This document shows, piece after piece, positions 1 to 8,721 of a stretch of 64,000 nucleotides of DNA. The position numbers and the translations under genes are program-made. The stretch is from Endoryza foliicola (GTDB lineage: Bacteria; Bacteroidota; Bacteroidia; Chitinophagales; Chitinophagaceae), in NCBI GenBank assembly GCA_965226965.1, contig OZ245715.1, forward strand, positions 3,844,001-3,908,000. The letters run 5' to 3'. Positions within the stretch are counted from its first letter, which is position 1. Each line of letters starts with the position of its first letter. The notes under the pieces are model-generated. The model was not told the origin of the DNA. It saw only the letters and a program-made list of their open reading frames with translations, and ran no database searches.

Positions 1-2
1 TA

Positions 3-143
3 TTGGTAATTGCCAATAATGTACTATATTATAACAGCAATCTTATTCAATTCCTACCCATTGTTCAAAAAATCAGCTTCGCAAGTTATCTGCTTTGGTT
101 CAGTAGCATCAATATCAAACAATTCAAGAGTGCTTCACCATGA
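3..143 (+). CDS. C-terminal end of an upstream protein (partial)
   Basis: An open frame runs in from the left edge and stops with TGA at 141-143. The visible tail of about 46 residues is hydrophobic and ends in a basic stretch (VQKISFASYLLWFSSINIKQ), which looks like the last membrane helix of an integral membrane protein. Its stop overlaps the possible ATG of the next gene at 140 as ATGA, a common sign of translational coupling. The family cannot be named from so short a piece; a DUF998-like membrane protein is only a guess. Confidence 0.4.
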   Translation: MVIANNVLYYNSNLIQFLPIVQKISFASYLLWFSSINIKQFKSASP

Positions 144-1357
144 GTGACCCACTCAAGCTAACTCAACGTTGTATGAAATACTTCTGCTCGTTTCTATTGC
201 TTTTTTTCAGCATAACCGTCATGGCACAAATGGGAGGTATCCTCCGACTCGACCGCACAATGGTGAGCGTTGCAGCTGCCGATAGTTTCATCAAAAAAAC
301 GCTTGAGGATTCAAAAGTTCAAGGAGCTGCTATTGCCATCATCAATGGAAACAAGCCGGTGTTTTTAAGAGCCTATGGCTATCGCAACCAACCAGCAGGC
401 GAAAAACTCGATACCGCCACCATCATGTACGCCGCCTCCTTCAGCAAAGCCGTTTTTGGCTACCTCTGCATGATGTTGGCGCAAGATGGACTGCTCAATT
501 TAGACAAACCCATCGCATCCTACCTAAAAAAACCAATTGCAGCATACGAGTATTTCGCCGACCTGCAATCGGATGAACGATGGAAGAAGATAACACCGAG
601 AATGTGCTTGTCTCACACCACCGGTCTTCCCAATGTACGCTGGTTCAGTCCCATTACAGGTGAAGAAGACACAGCAGGTATAATGAAAATCTATTTCGAA
701 CCAGGCTCTAAATATGCTTATTCAGGAGAAGGCTTCAAATTGCTTCAACTAGCCATCGAAGAAAGCACAGGAAGAACAGTTGACGATTGGGCCACCGAAA
801 AAATATTCAAACCCTTCGGCATGTACCGAACGGGATATATATGGCACAATGATTTTGGTGACGACAATGTAGCTGTTGGTCATACTCAGAATGGATTGAT
901 CGATAAAAAGAAAAAACGCACTGAAGCAGCGGCCGGTGGTTCCATGGTAACTACCATCGCCGACTATGCGCGATTTACCCAAGCCGTTCTTCAACACAAG
1001 GGCTTGACTAAAAAATGGTTTGACGAACTCACTACACCACAAATTAAAATAAAGTCGGTGGTGCAATTTCCACCCATTACTACTGAAACCACAACAGAGA
1101 ATAATTCAATTAATTTGAGTTATGGACTCGGTTGGGGCATTATTTTCTGCAAAAATGGAAAAGCTATTTTCAAAGAAGGAAACGGAGGTGCTTGGAGAAA
1201 TTACACGATCAATTTCTTGGAGCAAGGAACTGCCTTTGTAATCCTCAGCAATGATGAAAATGGCGAGAGTATCTTCCAGCCCATTATTGATACACTTATT
1301 GGACCTACTTGTATTCCCTGGAAATGGAATGGATATGTTCCCTATAATAAAAAATAG
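140..1357 (+). CDS. Serine hydrolase, beta-lactamase class C / S12 family
   Basis: Predicted exported serine hydrolase of the class C beta-lactamase/DD-peptidase fold. A hydrophobic signal sequence at residues 16-30 ends in VMAQ. The catalytic S-x-x-K is seen as S100-F-S-K103. The second motif, usually Y-x-N, reads Y194-S-G here, so the asparagine is replaced by glycine. A late GNGG segment lies where the KTG-like third motif is expected. The length (405 residues) suits the family. The ATG at 140 overlaps the upstream stop; the ATG at 173 would give a more compact signal peptide and is an equally possible start. Substrate unknown: esterase, peptidase or amidase activity are all possible in this family. 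Confidence 0.85.
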   Translation: MSDPLKLTQRCMKYFCSFLLLFFSITVMAQMGGILRLDRTMVSVAAADSFIKKTLEDSKVQGAAIAIINGNKPVFLRAYGYRNQPAGEKLDTATIMYAASFSKAVFGYLCMMLAQDGLLNLDKPIASYLKKPIAAYEYFADLQSDERWKKITPRMCLSHTTGLPNVRWFSPITGEEDTAGIMKIYFEPGSKYAYSGEGFKLLQLAIEESTGRTVDDWATEKIFKPFGMYRTGYIWHNDFGDDNVAVGHTQNGLIDKKKKRTEAAAGGSMVTTIADYARFTQAVLQHKGLTKKWFDELTTPQIKIKSVVQFPPITTETTTENNSINLSYGLGWGIIFCKNGKAIFKEGNGGAWRNYTINFLEQGTAFVILSNDENGESIFQPIIDTLIGPTCIPWKWNGYVPYNKK

Positions 1358-1445
1358 CGTAAATTTCACTACTAGAAAATAGGTTTCTGCCGCTCATATC
1401 TGAGGCGCCTTTATCCTCTGAAATCCATTCACCAAAACACTTGCA

Positions 1446-2177
1446 ATGGAAAAGTACAAATCACTTCATCTTTGGATGATCATACCCATGAGCTTCATGC
1501 AATTTGGGATCTTTAGAGACTATTGGGGAGACTTCAGCGACAATGCTTGGTCGGTGCATGTTCATTACTGGACCGGAACCGCTTGGTACCTCTACCTTAT
1601 TTTACAACCTTATTGGGCTACTCATGGACAATTGGCTCGGCACAGAACGAATGGCATCATCGGAATGTTCCTTGCCGGTGGCGTGTGCATCACTGCTTTG
1701 AGCATGATGCATCGTGATCTTCTTAATGCGCAACACGCGGCGGAAAGAGCGAACGATTTTGGTCCCTTCCAACCTTGGTTCTTTATGGGTGTTGCCGCCG
1801 TTGAAATAGTAATGATGTTGGCTTTTGGATTTGCTATTATCCAAAGCATCATCCATCGAAAAAAATTAGAAAATCATGCCTGGTGGTTGATTTCAACCGT
1901 GTTTATCATTATGATGCCGGCCTTGGGTAGAGGGGTTCAAAATATTTACGTGGGATTGCACGCTGATCAGTGGCCTAATATCAATATTATGACTCCTATT
2001 TATTATGCCAATATCATGATCATTGCAATGTTGCTATTGGGAGCCTACAAATACAATAAATTGCGCCATCCCGCTACCTATCTAGCTTTGCTCGTAAATT
2101 TGTTCAATTGCTTTGTTGGCGTATTGGGACATTCGGAACAGGTGCAAAATTTTTTAAAGTATTTGATTAAAGGATAA
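1446..2177 (+). CDS. Polytopic membrane protein of unknown function, His-rich
   Basis: A 243-residue integral membrane protein with about six or seven hydrophobic segments. It is rich in Trp, His and Met, with HVHYWTGTAWYLYLILQPYW near residues 37-56 and an HR-x-x-G segment near residue 66. Paired histidines in helices recall DUF2306-like or cytochrome-b561-like proteins, but no signature is firm enough to assign heme binding. It is 88 bases after the serine hydrolase and 15 bases before the DUF1801 gene, so it may share a transcript with the latter. Function unknown. Confidence 0.75.
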   Translation: MEKYKSLHLWMIIPMSFMQFGIFRDYWGDFSDNAWSVHVHYWTGTAWYLYLILQPYWATHGQLARHRTNGIIGMFLAGGVCITALSMMHRDLLNAQHAAERANDFGPFQPWFFMGVAAVEIVMMLAFGFAIIQSIIHRKKLENHAWWLISTVFIIMMPALGRGVQNIYVGLHADQWPNINIMTPIYYANIMIIAMLLLGAYKYNKLRHPATYLALLVNLFNCFVGVLGHSEQVQNFLKYLIKG

Positions 2178-2192
2178 ACAAAAGCTTTTCAA

Positions 2193-2585
2193 ATGAACAA
2201 AGACATTTCAGACTATCATAATCTACAATCAGCATCTGACAAAGTTATTTGCGAGTTACTTTATAGCGAGATCTCTGATAACCTCGGCAATAGTGAATCT
2301 AAAATATGGCATGGTCACCCCGTTTGGTTCATTAATGACAATCCAATTGTAGGGTATTCTAAACTCAAAAAAGGCATTCAATTATTGTTTTGGAGTGGGC
2401 AAAGCTTCGATGAACCGGAGTTAAAAGCCGAAGGCAAGTTCAAAGCTGCTAATCGCTACTACCATGATGTAAAAGAAATCAATAAAAAAGATTTGAAGAG
2501 ATGGCTGAAGAAAGCAATAGAAATTCAATGGGATTATAAGAATATCGTGAAAAGAAAAGGAGTATTGGAAAGAATTGCAGGCTAA
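2193..2585 (+). CDS. DUF1801 (YdhG-like) domain protein
   Basis: Small cytoplasmic protein of 130 residues matching the DUF1801/YdhG pattern: an acidic N-terminal helix, then KIWHGHPVWFINDNPIVGYS around residues 38-57, a strand region with LLFWSGQSF, and a C-terminal helix rich in Lys and Trp. The family has an iron-chaperone-like (frataxin-type) fold, but its role in Bacteroidota is not established. It starts 15 bases after the preceding membrane-protein gene. Confidence 0.75.
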   Translation: MNKDISDYHNLQSASDKVICELLYSEISDNLGNSESKIWHGHPVWFINDNPIVGYSKLKKGIQLLFWSGQSFDEPELKAEGKFKAANRYYHDVKEINKKDLKRWLKKAIEIQWDYKNIVKRKGVLERIAG

Positions 2586-2653
2586 AACGTACCTATTGAA
2601 ATGTTTGTTCCTACCCTAGTAAACAATAAATTCATTTTAATAAAGGAACTTAC

Positions 2654-4366
2654 ATGAATAAAATATTAATCTTCGTTTTAACGAGTATCTTGTTGTTTTC
2701 CTGTAAAACAAAACAAGAACCTCCAAAAGTGAGTAGTGAAAAAACAGAGGTCATTCACTGTGCTCCTCTAACCACTGACAAAGCTTGGTACAGTTCCAAT
2801 ACCAAGGCACCCTTGCTCAATGGCTTAGAGGGAATTGATTTTGCTATTTCTACCATTAACAAAGAAGCCCAACGCTACTTTAATCAAGGTCTGATGTTAG
2901 CTTACGGCTTCAACCACGCAGAAGCAGCACGCTCCTTTTATGAAGCAACTCGAATCGACTCCACCTGTGCCATGGCATATTGGGGATTCGCCTATGTATT
3001 GGGACCCAATTACAATGCAGGCATGGAAGACGATAACTATCAAAGAGCTTACCAAGCCTCCCAAAAAGCCCTACAACTCTCAATTTCAGCAACTGAAAAA
3101 GAACAAGCACTGATAAAAGCTTTAAGCTTTCGATATGCCCCTACTCCGCCAAAAGATCGTCACTCTTTAGACAGTGCATATTCCGCAGCCATGAAACGGG
3201 TGCAGCAACAATTTCCAAACGACCCCGACGTGAATGCATTGTACGTTGAATCCATTATGGACATGCATCCTTGGGATCTGTATGTTAAAAAAACGAAAGA
3301 ACCACGTCCATGGACACCTGAAATCGTTGCCATTTTAGAATCATTGATTAAAAAATACCCCAAACACCCGGGAGCTCCACACTTTTACATTCACGCAGTA
3401 GAAGCTTCCAAACGTCCTGAAAGAGCACTAGCCAGTGCCGATCTTTTACTCACACTGGTACCCGGTTCCGGTCACCTAGTTCATATGCCATCACATATTT
3501 ATATTTGGACAGGAGACTATCATAAGGGCAGTATCGCCAATTCAGAAGCCGTAAAAATTGACAGTGCTTACGTTACTTCATGTCATGCTCAAGGTGCTTA
3601 TCCACTATCCTATTTCCCACATAACTATCACTATCTAACGGCTACGGCTACCTTCGAAGGCAATGAAAAATTGGCTTGGGAAGCAGCGATGAAAGTGCGC
3701 GCCAGAACGGCGGAAGAAATTATGCGTCAACCGGGCTGGGGTACGCTGCAGCACTATTATACCATTCCCTATTACGTTGCCGTCAAATTTCAACTATGGG
3801 ACACCATACTGGCAATAAAGCCCGGTTTCAATGACCTTATTTATCCGAAAGCAATTTTACATTATGCAAGAGGTATGGCTTTAGTTGCGAAAGAAAAAAT
3901 TTCTGAGGCAGAAAAAGAATGGGAGGCATTGTCTGCAATTTCCAAAGATCCCGGACTCAAAGAAATCACCATTTGGGGAATCAATAGTTCTGAAGACATC
4001 GTGAAAATAGCAACCAATGTATTGGCAGCACAGCTTTATCGCGCTAAAAAAGACTACGCAAAAGCGATTGAACTTTATAAAGTCGCCATTGAAATAGAAG
4101 ACAATCTCAATTACGATGAACCGCCCGATTGGTTTTTTTCCGTTCGGCATTTCCTTGGAGGTGTTTACCTCGAATGTGGGAAATTTAAAGAAGCAGAGAA
4201 AACTTATAGGGAAGACCTGACTACTTATAAGGACAATGGATGGGCTTTGTTTGGATTGTTTCTTTCCTTAAAGAATCAAGCCAAACCCGAAGCAACATCA
4301 GTCAAGAAAAAATTTGATGAATCGTGGAGATATGCGAACACTCCAATTGAGAAAATAATTCAGTAA
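2654..4366 (+). CDS. TPR-repeat lipoprotein
   Basis: A 570-residue exported lipoprotein: signal peptide with lipobox LLFSC (Cys17), then an acidic/lysine linker and a helical solenoid of TPR type. Clear repeat-like helices include YFNQGLMLAYGFNHAEAARS near residue 80, ILHYARGMALVAKEKISEAE near residue 400, and two more near residues 450-530 (AKKDYAKAIELYKVAIEIED, YLECGKFKEAEKTYREDL). TPR proteins act as scaffolds; the partner is unknown. Similar long TPR lipoproteins are common and mostly uncharacterised in this phylum. No operon partner is evident, since the next gene is an unrelated reductase 26 bases on. Confidence 0.8.
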   Translation: MNKILIFVLTSILLFSCKTKQEPPKVSSEKTEVIHCAPLTTDKAWYSSNTKAPLLNGLEGIDFAISTINKEAQRYFNQGLMLAYGFNHAEAARSFYEATRIDSTCAMAYWGFAYVLGPNYNAGMEDDNYQRAYQASQKALQLSISATEKEQALIKALSFRYAPTPPKDRHSLDSAYSAAMKRVQQQFPNDPDVNALYVESIMDMHPWDLYVKKTKEPRPWTPEIVAILESLIKKYPKHPGAPHFYIHAVEASKRPERALASADLLLTLVPGSGHLVHMPSHIYIWTGDYHKGSIANSEAVKIDSAYVTSCHAQGAYPLSYFPHNYHYLTATATFEGNEKLAWEAAMKVRARTAEEIMRQPGWGTLQHYYTIPYYVAVKFQLWDTILAIKPGFNDLIYPKAILHYARGMALVAKEKISEAEKEWEALSAISKDPGLKEITIWGINSSEDIVKIATNVLAAQLYRAKKDYAKAIELYKVAIEIEDNLNYDEPPDWFFSVRHFLGGVYLECGKFKEAEKTYREDLTTYKDNGWALFGLFLSLKNQAKPEATSVKKKFDESWRYANTPIEKIIQ

Positions 4367-4392
4367 TAGAAACATCTATAAATAATTTCGTA

Positions 4393-4938
4393 ATGAATCG
4401 AGACAGCAAGATTACCATCCATATGGTCTCCAGCCTCGATGGCAAAATAGCCAAACCCGATAACAGTATCGAATGGTTTGAAACCACCGACAACTATGAA
4501 AAAGGAGTAACGGAACCGGAGTCTATGCCTGCGAGCGTCGACTGTTACGTTATGGGATCCAAGACTTACGAGTTGGCTTTATCTCTTTCAAAAAACTACG
4601 GCTGGCCTTATGGTGATACTCCAACTTATGTGCTAACCAAACGAACTTTACCGGTTGAAAGAGCATCAGTAAAATTCTACCATGACAGTTTGGAGAAATT
4701 ATTTGAAGACTTAAAAGAGAATTATTCCGCGATTTGGATTGTAGGCGGAGCTGCGCTCACAAAATCGGTACTGGAAGCAAAGCTGGCCGATGAATTCAGC
4801 ATCATGATCTTACCTGTGTTTCTTGGTGAAGGGCTTCCTTTTTTCGAGCAAGTGAAAGCTGAATTTCCTCTTCATCTTAAACAGGTAAACGCCTATAAAA
4901 ATGGAATGGTAGAACTTAGCTATCAGATAAACCGATAA
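4393..4938 (+). CDS. Dihydrofolate reductase family protein (RibD C-terminal domain)
   Basis: A 181-residue cytoplasmic protein of the RibD-C/DHFR-like superfamily, expected to bind NAD(P)H. Typical elements: N-terminal strand with MVSSLDGKIAKPDNSIEWF (residues 10-28), the VMGSKTYE segment near residue 53, TYVLTKR near 75, and the glycine-rich IWIVGGAALTKSVLE nucleotide-binding stretch near residues 116-130. Members of this single-domain group are not the folate-pathway FolA enzyme and their substrate is generally unknown. It lies 26 bases after the TPR lipoprotein gene. Confidence 0.85.
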   Translation: MNRDSKITIHMVSSLDGKIAKPDNSIEWFETTDNYEKGVTEPESMPASVDCYVMGSKTYELALSLSKNYGWPYGDTPTYVLTKRTLPVERASVKFYHDSLEKLFEDLKENYSAIWIVGGAALTKSVLEAKLADEFSIMILPVFLGEGLPFFEQVKAEFPLHLKQVNAYKNGMVELSYQINR

Positions 4939-5039
4939 GTCATAATCGATCTTCGAAAAAGAGCTGTTGAATTCATTTAAAGCATGCAACAATTGATAAA
5001 ATAGACTGTCTTTTAGTGTAACACCAAAAGTCGGCTGTT

Positions 5040-6317
5040 ATGAGACCCATCGCTCTTACATTTATTCTATTAACCTGGACGGTTCTATTGTCGTGCAATT
5101 CAGTTCATAACGGTCGAAGCGAAAACCTGACTTCCATTACAGATAGTTTAACAAAAGAACTCGATTCCTTTTCTAAAACAACTCTTATTCCGGGATTTGC
5201 AGTAGGTCTTGTTAATGACAAAGAACAACTGTACGGCAAAGGATTTGGTTTTGCCAAGATTGAAGATTCCATCGCATTTACCACTTCTACCATTCATTCC
5301 ATTGCTTCTGTTTCAAAAACCTTTCTTGCCTTGGCTGTAATGAAACTAGTAGAAGAAGGAAAACTTTCGCTCGACGAACCCATTAACGCCATCCTACCAT
5401 ATAAAATCATCAACCCTTATTATCCGAATATTCCGATAACGGTTAGGCATTTGGTGACCCATCAATCAACCTTAATTGATGATGCCTTTGTGCCATACTA
5501 TATAGGAGAAGCGGACATTAGTATAATCAATGATCAAAAAAAATACGATAGTCTTCCGGCTTATTTACAACCCAACCTCGAATATTATAGAATGGGTAAA
5601 AGAATCAGCGTAGATCAAAACATTCGTAATTATGCTGTAGCAGGCGGCAAATGGTATACCGATAGCAGCTTTTTGAACAAGCAACCCGGAACCTTTTTTA
5701 CCTATTCAAATTTGGGTGCCAGTATTGCAGCTAGAATTGTAGAAATCAGATCGGGTATGACTTATGAGAAATTTACGCAAGAGTTCATTTTTGATCCCCT
5801 TAGAATGAAAGCTACATTTTGGAACATCGAAGAGGCGGACCCATCAAAGGTTTCGCACCTTTATGCCCACAACAAAGAAAAGGACCCTACCGGTGTGGTG
5901 GAGCATCCTCAGTACTACATGACGAATTTTCCGGTAAGTGGTTTGAAATCGAGTATAAATGACCTCAGCTTGTATCTCATGGAAATGATCAAAGCAAAAC
6001 ATGGAAAAGGCAGTATATTAAAAGCGGAAACTTATAAGCAATTGTTTCGGGCGGCACCTGACGTGGCAGGACTCAATAAATCAGATTCAACAATTTTTAA
6101 TGGAAGTTTCGCCAAAAGCACGTTTTGGTCGATAACCGGAGAAGGATATTACGAGCACTTTGGAGGAAATGTGGGTATTTATTCTTTTCTTTTTTTTGAT
6201 CCGAATTCGAATACCGGTGCAGTTGGATTCTGTAATTTAAGAGACTCCGATTTCGGGGACTTATTATCGATTGTATATAAGTATCAGAAAAAGATTGCAA
6301 AGATTCACAAAGATTAA
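5040..6317 (+). CDS. Serine hydrolase lipoprotein, beta-lactamase class C / S12 family
   Basis: A second serine hydrolase in the window, not closely similar to the one at 140. It starts with a lipoprotein signal (VLLSC, Cys19), so it is probably membrane-anchored. Catalytic motif S90-V-S-K93; second motif YSN present within FTYSNLGAS; a later EHFGGNVG segment fits the third active-site strand. The insertion around residues 145-205 (VPYYIGEADI to RISVDQNIRN) is longer than in minimal members. Substrate unknown; penicillin-binding, esterase and D-aminopeptidase activities are all known in the family. Confidence 0.85.
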   Translation: MRPIALTFILLTWTVLLSCNSVHNGRSENLTSITDSLTKELDSFSKTTLIPGFAVGLVNDKEQLYGKGFGFAKIEDSIAFTTSTIHSIASVSKTFLALAVMKLVEEGKLSLDEPINAILPYKIINPYYPNIPITVRHLVTHQSTLIDDAFVPYYIGEADISIINDQKKYDSLPAYLQPNLEYYRMGKRISVDQNIRNYAVAGGKWYTDSSFLNKQPGTFFTYSNLGASIAARIVEIRSGMTYEKFTQEFIFDPLRMKATFWNIEEADPSKVSHLYAHNKEKDPTGVVEHPQYYMTNFPVSGLKSSINDLSLYLMEMIKAKHGKGSILKAETYKQLFRAAPDVAGLNKSDSTIFNGSFAKSTFWSITGEGYYEHFGGNVGIYSFLFFDPNSNTGAVGFCNLRDSDFGDLLSIVYKYQKKIAKIHKD

Positions 6318-6370
6318 TTCTTGATTATAGCCAACCATTAAAGCGAGTTGTGAGTTTTAAGTTCTGTGTA

Positions 6371-6425
6371 TTAGGTGTTAGGCATTAGGCTTTAGGTGTT
6401 AGGCATTGGGCCTTAGGCGTTAGGC
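6371..6425. repeat. TTAGGC-like short tandem tract
   Basis: About eight imperfect repeats of a 6-8 base unit (TTAGGTG, TTAGGCA, TTAGGC) in a row. A second tract of the same kind is at 52918-52985 inside the kdp gene cluster. Confidence 0.8.
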
Positions 6426-6431
6426 TTTTTT

Positions 6432-6528
6432 TACCACGGATAGTGTGGATTAGAACAGATTAGAGCCAGATAAATTAATTACGCTAAGTGAATTTCAGAC
6501 TCAATCTGTTGAATCTGTGGTCAAGAAA
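6432..6528 (+). repeat. C-type dispersed repeat (TCTGTGG family), copy 1
   Basis: Begins with an inverted ACCACGGATAG segment and ends with TTGAATCTGTGGTCAAGAAA. The second half is shared with copies at 8378, 12058, 12401, 15081, 24392, 36628 (inverted) and 48250. Confidence 0.7.
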
Positions 6529-6672
6529 TTTTCACCGCGGCGGCGCGGCGAACGCAGCGTTTCCGCAGCGCTGGCAGTTTCCCTGTATTTCCTCGTTCCT
6601 CGTTTCCTCTCATCCTCGTTCCTGTATTCCAGCTGTTTCATTCTTAATTATTAATTGTTAATTATTAATTAC
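6529..6672 (+). repeat. Composite AT-GC element, copy 1 (unfilled)
   Basis: Reads GC-rich end (TTTTCACCGCGGCGGCGC), CGCAGCG direct repeats, GCTGGCAGTTTCCCTGTATT, pyrimidine-rich tract, then AT-rich end with CTGTTTCATT and repeated TTAATTA. It is tandemly duplicated as the next entry. The hairpin module (E type) seen in other copies is absent. Confidence 0.75.
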
Positions 6673-6950
6673 TTTTCACCGCGGCGGCGCAGCGTCCTTC
6701 GACTGTGCCTTCGGCCCGCCCTTCGACAAGCTCAGGAACCGCTCAGGACAAGCTCGCAGCGTTTCCGCAGCGCTGGCAGTTTCCCTGTATTTCCTCGTTC
6801 TTCGTTTCCTCTCATCCTCGTTCCTGTATTCCCCCTGTTCTTCTTCATGCTCTTTCTCTGTATTTCCTCTCTCCTCGTCTCCTACCTCCTCCCTCCTGTA
6901 TTCCGGCTGTTTCATTATTAATTATTCATTATTAATTATTAATTAATAAT
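6673..6950 (+). repeat. Composite AT-GC element, copy 2 (filled with 59-bp unit)
   Basis: Same order and near-identical sequence to the copy ending at 6672, but with a 59-bp insertion (6695-6753) between the CGCAGCG repeats and a longer pyrimidine tract of CCTCC and CTCGT units before the AT-rich end, which abuts the next gene. Confidence 0.75.
6695..6753 (+). repeat. 59-bp nested repeat unit (F type), copy 1
   Basis: Starts TCCTTCGACTG and ends CTCAGGACAAGC, with internal CCTTCGGCCCGCCCTTCGAC. It matches the inverted copy at 48071-48129 at 57 of 59 bases. It lies between GCGCAGCG and TCGCAGCG, a point that is uninterrupted in the adjacent tandem copy at 6540-6560. Confidence 0.8.
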
Positions 6951-6973
6951 TATCTTCCCTCTAAAACTTCTCT

Positions 6974-8206
6974 ATGGGATTTTCTGCTTCGTTGATATTT
7001 ATTAAAGCGGGTGACCAGCCCGTTACCGATAAAAAAGTATTAGATGCCCTTTGGCAAGTGGGATGGGATTATACGGGAGACGCCAGTTTCGAGGAAGCAA
7101 TGTTTGCTGATGAAGACAAAACCTATATAGCCTATTTTAATGATACCATTGTTATCGGGACTCAAGATATTCCTTTGTATTTTTTAAGTGATGAAATTAC
7201 AGGTTCGGAAGAATACCTCATCGAACAATTTGGAGACGCCGAAATAGCAGGTGTTACCCTGCAAAGTAGCGTTAATCATTGGGGATATGGCATCATTCAA
7301 AATAAACAAAAGATAAGAGCCTATGGAGGCAACTACCAGGCGCCTGTTCTAATAGATCATGGAAATCCGCTTCCCGAAGAAATGGGCCTGCTAGAAAATA
7401 GAATTATAAAAGAAGACGGCGCTGTTTATTACATCATTGACGGTCAAGAATACAGTGCCGATGCAATTGGGGAAGAATTGGTATTTGATTTGGTGCAACG
7501 TTATACTGGGTATGCATTGAACGATGTCAACAACCCACTCGACACACTTGTATTCAAAAGGTTTGAGAAGAATAAATATTACGACTCAAATACAAAAGCT
7601 GAAATCTCCGGCGACCTCACTCTTTCAGATGAATTATACGATCGCCTGGAACCGGAACAATACGGATACCAGACAATTAAATTGACACAACCGGATGGTT
7701 CCTTGGCAGATATAAAGAAGTACATTCAAACGGCCTTAGCAAATGGAGCCATCAATCCAGCGATTGTATTTCAATTAAACCCCCTGGTGGTGGTAGCCTA
7801 TGCATACGATATTGACTGCGTAGTACCACTGCTCTTTCCGGAAGGATATGAACCGCCTATTGCAATTGAAAAAGGTCAGCGTTTGCTGTCAATTAATATG
7901 TATGGAAAGAATGGTGGAGAATTGGAGCAAGACTTGATTGAAGGAAAGAATTCAACCGGCAGTTGGAAAACCTTTGCGCCTCATATTGCCGATTTCTATT
8001 CTACTGAAACGGCACTTATTGAAGAAAAAAAGAAAGAAATTGAAGAACAGTATTGGGAACGCATACCGGTATTGATACAAGAGTACTTTAAAGTGAATCC
8101 CAATAGAAAACGTTTAGGGATTAATGCCTATAGCGGATTTGCATTGAATTATTCCCGGCCTACTCCACCGCCATCTAAAAAACCGTGGTGGAAGTTTTGG
8201 GGTTAA
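6974..8206 (+). CDS. Protein of unknown function (410 aa), cytoplasmic
   Basis: I do not recognise this protein. It has no signal peptide or membrane helix, is acidic, and looks globular. The N-terminal third (SLIFIKAGDQPVTDKKVLDA, then strands alternating with helices) suggests an alpha/beta sensor-like domain; the centre holds a Leu/Tyr-rich region with a PLLFPEGYEPP loop; the C-terminus is a Lys/Glu-rich helix (EEKKKEIEEQYWER) followed by a proline tail ending PPPSKKPWWKFWG. The Trp/Lys terminal peptide could be a localisation or interaction tag. It is a single gene flanked by repeat-filled gaps on both sides. Confidence 0.6.
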   Translation: MGFSASLIFIKAGDQPVTDKKVLDALWQVGWDYTGDASFEEAMFADEDKTYIAYFNDTIVIGTQDIPLYFLSDEITGSEEYLIEQFGDAEIAGVTLQSSVNHWGYGIIQNKQKIRAYGGNYQAPVLIDHGNPLPEEMGLLENRIIKEDGAVYYIIDGQEYSADAIGEELVFDLVQRYTGYALNDVNNPLDTLVFKRFEKNKYYDSNTKAEISGDLTLSDELYDRLEPEQYGYQTIKLTQPDGSLADIKKYIQTALANGAINPAIVFQLNPLVVVAYAYDIDCVVPLLFPEGYEPPIAIEKGQRLLSINMYGKNGGELEQDLIEGKNSTGSWKTFAPHIADFYSTETALIEEKKKEIEEQYWERIPVLIQEYFKVNPNRKRLGINAYSGFALNYSRPTPPPSKKPWWKFWG

Positions 8207-8290
8207 GAGCAGGGAGAATTCAAGTGAATGTTTTGTAATACAGTTAACCTGGAGATCAAGTTTTTGTGTTATTGAGTTTTAAGTTTTTAA

Positions 8291-8362
8291 GTTTTGCGCA
8301 GCTGCGCTGCTTGGAATTCGCAAAGGGGAAGAAGTTAAAAAAGGAGCGCAAAGGGTTTGTTA
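8291..8362 (+). repeat. D-type repeat (GCGCAGCTGCGC family), copy 1
   Basis: Core palindrome GCGCAGCTGCGC followed by TTGGAATTCGCAAAGGGGAA and GGAGCGCAAAGGGTTTG. Nearly identical in inverse orientation to 12456-12542; a diverged subfamily is at 24458 and 36541. All four copies adjoin a C-type repeat on the same side. Confidence 0.8.
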
Positions 8363-8377
8363 TTCTAAAGTTTTTTT

Positions 8378-8526
8378 TGTCCACAGATTCTGTGAATTTT
8401 GAATACAGGATAGCACAGATTGGCGGTTGTGATTCGATCCGCAAGATTTTAGTTGAAACCTCTAATCTGTGTAAATCGGTTATAATCCTTTGAATCTGTG
8501 GTTCTAAAAAATTATAACCACAGAGA
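8378..8526. repeat. C-type dispersed repeat, copy 2 (inverted half plus direct half)
   Basis: Two facing halves: TCCACAGATTCTGTGAATTT on the left and TTTGAATCTGTGGTTCTAAA on the right, with CACAGATTGGCGG and TCTAATCTGTGT between them, so the unit could fold as a large imperfect hairpin. Confidence 0.65.
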
Positions 8527-8550
8527 AACGGAGGGCCTCCTCTTTTCCTC

Positions 8551-8630
8551 GCCTTCCCGCAACGGCTATCGCCTGTCCCGTATAGTTCCTCACGGGACAG
8601 GCTCGACTGCTATTGCTTCGCAAAACCAGC
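8551..8630 (-). repeat. E-type multi-hairpin element, copy 1 (inverted)
   Basis: Read on the - strand it is GCTGGTTTTGCGAAGCAATA, a GTCCCGTGAGG / ACGGGAC hairpin and CGTTGCGGGAAGG. Other copies: 20418 (internally deleted), 24070, 47933, 58813. Confidence 0.8.
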
Positions 8631-8721
8631 TTCTATCTTCCCTCCTCCCTCTTCATTTCTGTATTTACTCGTCTCCTCTTATCCTCCCTCCTGTATCCCA
8701 TTTAATCCCTAACTTGCACTT

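Larger units (their letters stand above)
6318..6973. other. 656-base intergenic region made of dispersed repeats
   Basis: No gene is seen here. In order it holds a TTAGGC-like tract (6371-6425), a C-type repeat (6432-6528), then two tandem copies of the composite AT-GC element (6529-6672 and 6673-6950), the second carrying a 59-bp unit. Open frames here read proline/serine/arginine-rich low-complexity protein and are not genes. Confidence 0.8.
8207..8721. other. 515-base intergenic region made of dispersed repeats
   Basis: No gene is supported. It holds repeated GAGTTTTAAGTTT units (about 8270-8290), a C-D composite (8291-8526), an inverted E-type hairpin element (8551-8630) and a pyrimidine-rich tract running up to the Crp-family start codon at 8722. 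Confidence 0.75.

Noticed and set aside
6655..6935. Frames of 76-88 codons on both strands
   Set aside because: They lie wholly in the composite repeats and translate to Ser/Pro/Arg or Glu/Arg low-complexity sequence; no homology-like features.
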